From: Endomychus coccineus
Lineage: Eukaryota > Arthropoda > Insecta > Coleoptera > Endomychidae
Assembly (NCBI GenBank): GCA_958510875.1
Contig: OY294071.1
Span: forward strand, 37,354,581-37,418,580
Direction of reading: 5' to 3'
Length of the DNA: 64,000 bases
A model generated the notes under the pieces. It searched no databases. It saw only the letters and a program-made list of their open reading frames with translations, and was not told where the DNA came from. A program made the position numbers and the translations under genes. Of the stretch, positions 46,584 to 55,400 are shown in pieces. The first letter of the stretch is position 1, and each line of letters begins with the position of its first letter.

Positions 46584-47369
46584 GTGAAAATGGAAGGAAC
46601 CCATCTCAACCACCAGTCTTCTTCATACCAACAAATTATCGAAGAAATAAAACACAAATTTGGCAATGCTATACATCAACAAATATCACATATGAATAAA
46701 CTACAAAATAAATTAATCAAACAAAAAAATAGAAGAATATACCTATTACAATGTAAAAATCAGAAATTCAAACCTAAATTTATCCAATTTAAAACAACAC
46801 ACATTCAATTTCTATCAAAGAATCTACAGGACAGTTTTACAAAATATACCGAAAAATTTCAATTTAAAACTTTAAATTTACTCATCACCGATACGACTAA
46901 AACAATTTGCAGAATAGAAAAGGAAATCCAGAAAATTAAATTACACTTGAAAACCAACACTAATGAACAACATTTACAACCCTTCATGAATTATTTCAGT
47001 CAAATGAATGAAAAACTGTTCATAAAAATTAAAGAAAAGCAAGTGAATAAAATTAAGAAATTAAGCTGTAAAAATAACTCGACCATAAATTCAAACAGTC
47101 AAAATAAATGGGTTGAAAATCTATCTGATACCGAAATTCCAGACAACGTATTGAATATTCTAAATTTAGGCACAAATTTCGCAATACAATATGACCGACA
47201 AGATATCCCTGTGAAAAATATAATTGCTAACATTGAGGCACAAATAAATGACCATTCTAATAGCTCAAAACAAGAAATTCGATCGAAAGTCACACAATGC
47301 ATTTATAATTTTAAAAAATCACAAAGTTCCGAAATTAACACGAATGATAAAAAATTAAAAACAATATAA
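46584..47369 (+). CDS. Penelope-like element protein, N-terminal part
   Basis: A 261-residue frame, rich in Lys, Asn and Gln, with long stretches that look helical or coiled (about residues 10-60 and 100-155). In Penelope-like elements this region precedes the reverse transcriptase and has no enzymatic signature. The Met at 46584 is the first in frame after the left repeat. The frame ends at 47369; the sequence continues in another frame (NKAKQFIKINPQITILKPDK) without a gap in similarity to the family, so a single-base slip in the A-rich run near 47350-47365 is the likely break. In normal copies the N-terminal part and the RT would be one protein. Confidence 0.75.
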   Translation: MKMEGTHLNHQSSSYQQIIEEIKHKFGNAIHQQISHMNKLQNKLIKQKNRRIYLLQCKNQKFKPKFIQFKTTHIQFLSKNLQDSFTKYTEKFQFKTLNLLITDTTKTICRIEKEIQKIKLHLKTNTNEQHLQPFMNYFSQMNEKLFIKIKEKQVNKIKKLSCKNNSTINSNSQNKWVENLSDTEIPDNVLNILNLGTNFAIQYDRQDIPVKNIIANIEAQINDHSNSSKQEIRSKVTQCIYNFKKSQSSEINTNDKKLKTI

Positions 47370-49042
47370 ATAAAGCAAAACAATTCATCAAAATCAACCC
47401 ACAAATAACAATATTGAAACCAGACAAAAGTAACAAAACCTTAATCATCAATACCATTGACTACGAAAACAAAATGACTCAACTATTAGATGACATCTCC
47501 ACATACAAAAAATTGAAAAAAGATCCCACCAAAATTTTCCAAAAAATGAATAACGATTTAATCAAGAAATGGGAAGACTCTAATATTTTGCCAAAAAACA
47601 TGACTTACAAATTAAAAATAAATAACGCCTTACCACCCAAAATTTATGGTTTACCCAAACTACACAAACCGAACATACCACTTAGACCGATCATTTCATG
47701 TATACAAAGTCCATTTTACAACTTATCTAAATATTTAGCCAATTGTTTATCACCGATTCTAGGAAAAACCGAACACTACATCAAAGACTCATGGGAGTTT
47801 AAAAAATTCATCAATACCATTACATTAGGTAATAATCAAAAACTAATTTCGTTAGACGTACAATCACTATACACCAACATACCTATTGACATTGCTGAAC
47901 AAATCATAGTTAAAAAATGGAAAGAAATAGAAATCCACACGCCGCTACCATTAAACGAATTCATAAATGCAATTAATTTAACACTCACATCCACATACTT
48001 TCAGTACAAAGACAACTTTTATTCTCAAGTATTTGGATGTGCAATGGGCCAACCCATATCGTCAGTAATAGCCCAATTAGTGATGGAAGAGCTTGAAATG
48101 AATGTCATCAAAAATTTGAATTTTGAACTACCTTTCTTCAAAAGGTACGTCGATGACTGCCTCACAGCTATACCACAAACACAGTTCAAGAATTTACTTA
48201 ACGCGTTCAATAACTACCATTCGAAATTACAATTTACTATAGAAACAGAAAACAACAAACAAATTAACTTCCTTGACCTCACTCTAATAAATAATAACAA
48301 CAAAATTTCCACATCATGGTATACAAAACCGACCTGGTCGGGCCGATATTTGAATTATGAAGCAATAGTCCCGAACAATCATAAAAGAAATGTTGTTACA
48401 GGTTTAGCTGATCGAGCAATCATTTTAAGCGATCCCGAATATCGCAATTCTGCAATAACTAAAGCAAAAGCTATTCTTACAGACAATAATTATCCACAAA
48501 AATTCATAAACAAAATTTTTAAAAACCGAATTCACAAATACTACAACGAAAACAATAAAACCATAAACCACGAAGACACAGAAACTAAAAAATATATAAG
48601 ACTCCCATACGTTCAACATCTCTCAGAAAAACTCAATATTATTCTAAAAGAATACAATTTTACAATAGCACATAAAAATGATAATAATCTAAAACATTTA
48701 TATTCTAAACTTAAAAGCAAAATTCCCAAAAATAAAATTTCACATTGTATTTATAAAATTCCGTGTACAGACTGTGACAAAATATACATCGGACAAACAA
48801 AACAAAACATAGAAGAACGAATCAAAGGTCATAAATATCAAAAAAACTCAACAGCGTTAAAAAAACACGAGACAAATACTAAACATAAATTCAATTTTGA
48901 GCATTTCGACATAATAGAAAAAGAACAAAATGAGAAGAGTCGAATATTTTTAGAAATGGTACACATCAAAAAAAATCAAAACTGCGTAAACGGTAAGACC
49001 GATATGAATAATCTTTCGCAAATATATAATATAATTCTTTAA
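47370..49042 (+). CDS. Penelope-like reverse transcriptase with GIY-YIG endonuclease
   Basis: Residues are counted from the Met at 47414 (542 residues). The reverse transcriptase occupies about 75-300: PKIYGLPKLHKPNIPLRPI (77-93), motif A LDVQSLYTNIP with D148, motif B GCAMGQPISS (208-217), motif C YVDD (245-248) and INFLDLTL (284-291). The GIY-YIG nuclease spans about 443-520: CIYKIPCTDCDKIYIGQTK (445-463) with two Cys pairs, R469 and E514. The protein nicks target DNA and copies element RNA onto it. All catalytic residues are present. The open frame runs upstream of this Met to about 47370, so 47414 is an internal Met and not the true start. Confidence 0.93.
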
Positions 49043-49689
49043 AGTAACTAAATTGAAATAGTCCAGTCAAACAGACATATGATACAAGAGCCACATGTTA
49101 GCAATTAAATTTTAATGCAAACAGGCAGTGATATCTAACAAGTGTAACAAACGGTCAACCAGCAGGGTATCTTACCCTTACATTCAGAACAAAAACCCAT
49201 TCTGCAAACTGTGTTCAGTCTGAATTTCAAAGCCATGATGAGTGTGTGCTTCCGTAAAATCAACTCACGTAAGTAAATTAAACATACTAGTCACCAATAT
49301 CAGAAAGATCTCAAACCCCAACATACGCAAACGAAATCTGTTGGTATTCTATCACGTAATAAGTATATTCAAAATTCAAATAATTCATGAAAAATTAATT
49401 TATTTTGTACATAATCACCGAACTAAGTTAGTTATTATGTTATTATACACATAAATTTTAAATATGAAACTAAAGTCAATGCTCATAACAAACTGAAAAA
49501 CTTTGTCATAAATACAGATTGTGCATACAGCTAATTAATATAAAAATATTTTGTTAAATTTCAGTTCATAATGTAAACAATGAATAAATTCCTGAAGAAG
49601 GCGAAAGCCGAAACGCGTCGAATGAAAAGATTGTTTCATTGAGATAATTCATTTAAAATTGCTGAAAAACCTAAGAGAACCCACAACTT

Positions 49690-49695
<6 letters not shown>
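48977..49695 (+). repeat. Right pseudo-LTR of the Penelope-like element
   Basis: Same 719 bp as 45817-46535. It starts inside the coding region (SQIYNIIL end) and ends exactly at a (TA)n tract. Confidence 0.95.
49588..49623 (+). ncRNA. Hammerhead ribozyme-like motif, right pseudo-LTR
   Basis: Identical to 46428-46463. Two cleavable sites 3160 bp apart would release a unit-length element RNA. Confidence 0.65.

Positions 49696-49759
<64 letters not shown>
49695..49759. repeat. (TA)n microsatellite at the 3' edge of the Penelope-like element
   Basis: About 32 TA units directly after the right pseudo-LTR. Confidence 0.97.
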
Positions 49760-49760
<1 letters not shown>

Positions 49761-49763
49761 ATT

Positions 49764-50074
49764 CTAGGGGAAGTAACGATTGCAAACACTCCAAATTTGA
49801 ACCAAAGCTTCCTTGAACATGGACAATAAAAGGGTCCAACTCCCAAACCTCAGTCATAAGTCTAAGGGGTTGACAAAAATTAAAACTTCAAAACTGACCT
49901 AAAAAAAGGCCCAGAAACCAGTTTTTGGGATTTTTGGGATGGTTCCACCAAATATTTCTTGTAGAAAATCTGGAATATCATTATTCTTATCACAAGAAAC
50001 AACTTTTTCCACCTTCACAACCTCTATCAAATTTTTACGAACCTCGCCTCATTTTTCCGTAGAATGACTCCACT
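49764..50074 (-). repeat. Right arm of the ~305-bp inverted repeat
   Basis: Inverse of 43213-43517 with small differences (for example a GA-rich inner edge). The pair encloses the entire TA/Penelope/tRNA-like block. Confidence 0.85.
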
Positions 50075-51114
50075 ATAAGTGGAATATTGGAGTACGTTTT
50101 GTCATATCAACATCTTTTGTAAATTATAATAAATTATAAACATTTAGAACGGATATCAATTCTCAGACTACAATTCAAACATTTAAAACATAACGAATTG
50201 TATATTTAATATATTCGATGTCACGAGCTTAAACTGAACTACGGAAATCTTTACTACACTGTCCGTCACATTTCACTTGTTTGTGATGGATAAAAAATAA
50301 AATACTAATGAAATTCACAGGCACGCAGGGGTTTGTTTGTTAAATTTGAAATTTAACATGTATATGTTATCACGAGAGCAAAGGTGTATAAACCAGTTAT
50401 GAATAAATTCTGTCATTTCGATTGGATTTGATGCACTTCGATTTCAAATTTTGCATGATAATCTCTCATTTGTTACAAGAACAAATACCCTCAACACTAT
50501 AGATAAGATGACAACTGGAGATATTGTCATATTTCGTCTGTAAATAAGTTTGATAGTCTGTAGATAATACAAGTTTCGTCTACTACTTTGTTCTCAGTTA
50601 TTGATGAGAAGAAGTTCAGTAAAAAAAAAACATCATGAACGTTTTGACTTGTAACTGACAGAACTCAAAATAATCACTCGGAGTTGTGATTCTCTCAGCA
50701 ACTGCTTACAATTACTATCCTAACCATAACAAATAGGGAGTCAACGGAAAAGAACCATCCTAAGTAAATTACAAGATATTCAATTATGCAAATTGATAAT
50801 AGAAAATGCTGTATTATGTACTTTTGAATCAGAATTTATTTATGTTATCTAAATTGAAGAAAGATGATATTGCAATAATTTTACTGAAGCACATTCAGTA
50901 GAATGACAACGTATATGTCTTCATGATACAATATAGCCATTGTTTATTATCTGGAGTATTATAAACAAACCAACGAACGTGTTGTATTGCATAATACAAC
51001 ATTACTAATAATAGTTTATATTTTATGATAACCGTTACATAAGCAGTAACTTTGTTTGAAGTGACATACTTATCGAAGACATAATACATTTCACTTTCAT
51101 TTCTCTATCGCAGA
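50075..51114. other. AT-rich DNA; 3' region of the minus-strand gene at its right edge
   Basis: No coding part. The minus strand has AATAAA at 50943-50948, about 170 bases after the stop of the terminal exon at 51115, a fitting polyadenylation signal. Confidence 0.5.
50943..50948 (-). promoter_or_regulatory. Candidate polyadenylation signal AATAAA
   Basis: Minus-strand AATAAA about 167 bases past the TAG at 51115-51117. Confidence 0.4.
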
Positions 51115-51232
51115 CTAAATCGGAAGTGGAAATACGGAAACAGTATCCGCTGCATGCTTGTCCTTTACCACAATGAACTTGTTTATAATGCCTTGAGCAG
51201 CGTATGACCATAAATCTAATGTTTCTTTTAAC
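51115..51232 (-). CDS. Terminal exon of a minus-strand host gene, product unknown
   Basis: After the strong acceptor TCAATTGTTGCAG the exon begins with one base (G) finishing a codon and reads LKETLDLWSYAAQGIINKFI followed by VVKDKHAADTVSVFPLPI and TAG. The wording is protein-like, with mixed codon third positions and no A/T-rich bias, unlike the noncoding surroundings. A second open frame across the same bases (a Cys-rich one) is the shadow. Upstream exons must lie to the right. A possible one is at 53743-53966, whose in-frame CA|GTTTGC donor would give matching phase; the gene would then reach into intron 1 of the plus-strand gene. I do not recognise the family. Confidence 0.55.
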
Positions 51233-51619
51233 CTGCAACAATTGAACTAGTTATTGTTCTACCGGAACATTGCGAAAATCTGATATAACCAGCACTCTCC
51301 AGAACTGGCACAAGCTACATTCCTACTTCTGAAAACTAATTGGTGACAGATGTTATCACTCATTTTATAGGAGCTATATTTATTATATACATTCGTAACA
51401 TTAATACAAGATGGCATATAGTAGTACCTCATAAGTTTATGAGTAGTTATTCTTTCATATAATCAAAATGATAAATTACCATAAAGAAACGGCTTCCACC
51501 ATCGATTTTGGCACTTCGGTGTTGAAAATATAATTACGTCTTCACGTTATCATTAATAAAAGTGGTATAAAAACAAAGTAGTTATTCTTTCATATAATCA
51601 AAAATTATGTCTTGTAATG

Positions 51620-51810
51620 AATGAAGGAGAGCAGGAGGAACCTAAGGATCATAACATGATTCATAATGGAACATGGGAAACGCAATGGCCATATGAGAAA
51701 CATTGACATACGAAATGATGGGAAGCTTATATTGTGCAGAGAAGTGGAAGAAACGCCATAACAATATTCCATTTTGGATGCAATAAGAACAACACCCCCA
51801 ATAATGATAA
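51620..51810 (+). pseudogene. Non-LTR ORF2 C-terminal remnant
   Basis: In one frame the plus strand reads LRIIT.FIMEHGKRNGHMRN then IDIRNDGKLILCREVEETP, which resembles the LR.LTGLLTGH..L..HL...G......C..C..EEET part following RNase H in R1/LOA-type elements. The cysteine pair is partly lost. Related in kind to 42640-43190. Confidence 0.4.
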
Positions 51811-52427
51811 TAAAAATATTTCTGATATTTAAAAAAAAAACACTTTCAGTTTTTCATCTTTTGTATCATTTGCATATTTTCCAGAAATAACCAGAATTCT
51901 CCAGAATCAATTCAGTTGATAATTTTCCTACGACCTAAAATTCGAAGAATGTTGAGTCTTGGTCAACGCTTAATATTCTGATGTATGGTAGTATATTTTA
52001 TTAATTTGTATTCTAGGCGCATATCATTGGATCCTTGTATTCGATACTTCATAGAAAAAAATATACTAATGATTCAAACATTTTGATTAATTTAATAATC
52101 TTACAGCATTCTTCTCAGATAACAAATGGTATCTATCAGTAATATAATTAGGTTATGTGAGGATACAAAGCAAGATTATTTTGGAAAATGAGGCACATTG
52201 ATTCTTTGTAATTCCACTGATGATACTTCTTATATGATGAGAAAATATTCTGTGTCAGTGATGCTTATTTGGTTTTTCGAATTACTTTCACTTTCTACGA
52301 TACAGCGATGTTGCATTATGTTGGAGCGGGGCAAACTTGTAGTTACCTTGTAATTCAAGCGTCAGTTACTACATCAGTCTCACAATGTCTTATGAAACAA
52401 TTCCTTCGCAGTAATTATCAACTTACC
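51811..52427. other. Upstream region of the plus-strand gene
   Basis: No core promoter element could be assigned. An AG acceptor-like site (TTCCTTCGCAG, ending 52411) lies 16 bases before the start codon, so a 5' untranslated exon further upstream is possible. Confidence 0.35.
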
Positions 52428-55400
52428 ATGACAACTACGGGTAAAATAGTAGTTCGGATAGTTTTTGGTGTGTGTATGGTTCTAGTGTTACTAACAGATT
52501 ACTCAGGACTTATCCATAAGCTAATAGGAGGAAATAGAACCGAAGAATCTGGTAGAATACCACCTAGACCTACTAATCCGGGTTATGGAGACAAAAAGAC
52601 TGATATAGATATTGACGCAGACATTGAAGATGAATCCATTAAGCATATTGGTAAGACTTTGATATACATCGACTTCAGAAAAAAACCATTTTGTAGATAA
52701 AATAGTAAGATTGATTTCTTGGTTGGGAAAGTTTGGAATCATGTGCAAAATAAATGATTCAGTACTGTATCGCATGCAACCCCATTTTATCTTCCCTCAC
52801 TATATGTAGTATGGGAAGTATTGTAATCGGCCCAAGAAAGATTTTTCCTGATTTTCGAGGATGTATCTGTTTCGAGCATTTCTGAATCGATCTAGACTAT
52901 TTTTGACATGATCTGTGTGTGTTTGCATGCGTGCGTAACTCACTGTGGAGGAATGCGCCGTTCCTATTAGTTGTATGGCTTTGAAATTTTGCAGACCGCT
53001 TCAAAGTGGTGACAATATTAGGAAGGAATATATTGTTGTTGAGTGCGGTAGGGCAGTCTGGAGTGATATTTTTGATATCATCGTCCGTTTTTCAAATGGA
53101 ATTATAGCATGTTATCTAACCATTATGACAACCCTGTTTATCTCATAAATATATATTACATGTATATATTTAACCTGCAGTAGTGTCCGAAATTCCCATT
53201 TCAAAATTCAAGTGACATCATCGGTGTGAAGTCATAGTTTATTTTATGTCTTCTTTACTTTGTGGAAAATTTTTGATAATTTATATGACAGAAAGTGTCA
53301 GTAGGAAACTGGTTATGTTATAGTGCAAATAATTTCGAAAGACAACCTGAAAGCAGGTGTCATTATAAAACATAAAGTTGTGAAATACATTATGTAGACC
53401 ATACGGATAAAATTTCAATGTAACGTAGAGTACAATATAACGTCTTCCATTAGCGGTTTCTAAATCATTTCCAATAAATTTTCTGTTTCTACAATCATTC
53501 ACATTTGACCCGCAGGATTGTCCGAGAGCTATTTTTCTAACAAAAGGGAGCTTGATCAATTGATCACAATTCATGTTATATTCATTTTGTACTCCAATAA
53601 TAACTTTTCTTTGGGTATCTAACTAGTCCCATCCAAAGGAGTAGGTGAGAAGAAGAAGGTAAAGGGTTTAATTTCATACATATACATTGTTAAAACCAAA
53701 CAGTATCTTAATGTAGATGCCCAACGTATTACCACTAAACAAAAAAATTATTAGATAAGCTTATCCATAAAGTTGCAAACTGAATTACGTAAATGTCATC
53801 TAAGACTGTTTTCAGAATCACTGCTCGGTCATTAATGTTCTTCCCTAAATTGTTGCCAATTTTTAACTCAAACATCTCCTTTTTCTCCGCTGTAATTCCT
53901 CTCACTTGACTTATCATTGGCGGATTTTCAACGCATTCTTTCATAGTGTGAAAGTACGTTGTACACCAAACATTTTTACCATTAAGTAAACAGATGTAAT
54001 TATATGAACAGAGTTATCCTATTCAAGGATATTCTGTGAATTAGTAAACAAAGGTTTCTAAACACCACTATTTTTCATAATTTATTCGAATATATGTAAT
54101 ACATTGTCGACAGTTTTCTTCCATTAATTATTATTTAAATATGACTCGATAATATGCACATGAAAATTCAATAACGCAGTACCACTGTAAACAAAAAATA
54201 ATCACCCTTATTCACAGAAAATACTGTTAAAGTACTGAAGACTTTTCGGCATCATCAGAGTAAACTCAGTTTATTCTGATGATGGTTATTTGGTTGCCGA
54301 AAGATTATCAGTACTTTAAGAGTATTCTTAGTGGATGAGGGTGATTATTTCTTATTTATAGTGTTATAGTGTATCCACAGTGTGAATTCTTTTACACTTT
54401 ATAGATTGCTGCCTACTGAATGGTCTCAATTTTCCCTAAATGGAAATAGATGCTTCGAATTATTAACAATCCTTGGCAGGTTCGAACTAGAAAAATTATT
54501 TTATTGAAGTTGTTATGGAAAGTATAAGGATATTTAAAATTCGGATAGAACCAACAGTTAAACGAGTGATTTCAATACTATAAAAAGGAGCAATCACAAT
54601 TTTCGGCTGAAAATACTGTTGAAGAACTGAGTAGTTTTCACCTACCAAGCAGTCATCATCAGAGTGAACTGCAGTACTTTAACAGTATTTTTATTGGATA
54701 AGGGTGATTGTTCCTTTTCATACTATTAAAGTGTATTCTCAGTTCGAACCAGAAAAATCAATTTACTGAAGTTAAAGTTAAATGAGTGATTACAATACTA
54801 TAGAAAGAATCAATAACACTTATCGGCTAAAAATACTGTCAAAGTACTGAGGACATTTCAGCTACTAAGTTTTCATCATCAAAGTGAGCTGCAGAACAGT
54901 ATTTTCAGTGGATAAGACTGACTGTTTCTTTTTATGGTGTTCTAATGTATTGACAGTGTAAGCTCCTTTACAGTTCATGAGTGATTTGAAATCAGATAAA
55001 TGTGTATAATTATCATTTGGTATATATTTATCTCATTGAAAATATCTTCAATTGATCTTCACTATCGTAATTGAGGGAGCCTAAGCATTCCATGTGGCTC
55101 CAATCTTCATTCGTTAGGTTATTTTATGATTCTGATAGAATTGTGATACCTTCTAAGGACATAAGTGAATACCTCAAGATTACGTTTGAGTAATACGTTC
55201 ATCATCAGAAAATGTAATTGGAAAATATTTTTCTAATTAAATATGTTGTTCAATTTTTTCGCTGGTTTTCCAGTTTTAAAGCTGGTAAAGCCGGAATGTC
55301 TTTGTTACTAATTTGTTCGATGTATTTTCGAGAGTCTACGATGATTAATGATGATTAATTTCATGTACTTACAGATATGGTGAATCAATGTAGGTGCTTT

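Larger units (their letters stand above)
45817..49695 (+). mobile_element. Near-complete Penelope-like retroelement (3.88 kb) inserted in (TA)n
   Basis: The element is made of a 719-bp direct repeat at each end (45817-46535 and 48977-49695, offset exactly 3160 bp), a coding region in two frames (46584-47369 and 47370-49042) and TA tracts on both sides. By eye the two terminal repeats differ at a single base (45833 A, 48993 G), which points to recent insertion or recent homogenisation. The right repeat begins inside the end of the coding region, as is usual for the pseudo-LTRs of Penelope-like elements. Both repeats carry a hammerhead-like motif about 105 bases before their end. One frameshift near 47350-47365 separates the frames; otherwise the protein is open, so the family was probably active recently. 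Confidence 0.95.

Noticed and set aside
51035..51241. Cys-rich minus-strand frame (CSRHYKQVHCGKGQACSGYC) as a peptide gene
   Set aside because: It overlaps the better-supported terminal exon in another frame, which starts right after a strong splice acceptor.
55190..55225. Minus-strand CTGATGATGAACGTATTACT followed by CAAACGTAATC
   Set aside because: The GAAA block is altered (CAAAC) and stem II does not pair convincingly; possibly an old copy but unsupported.
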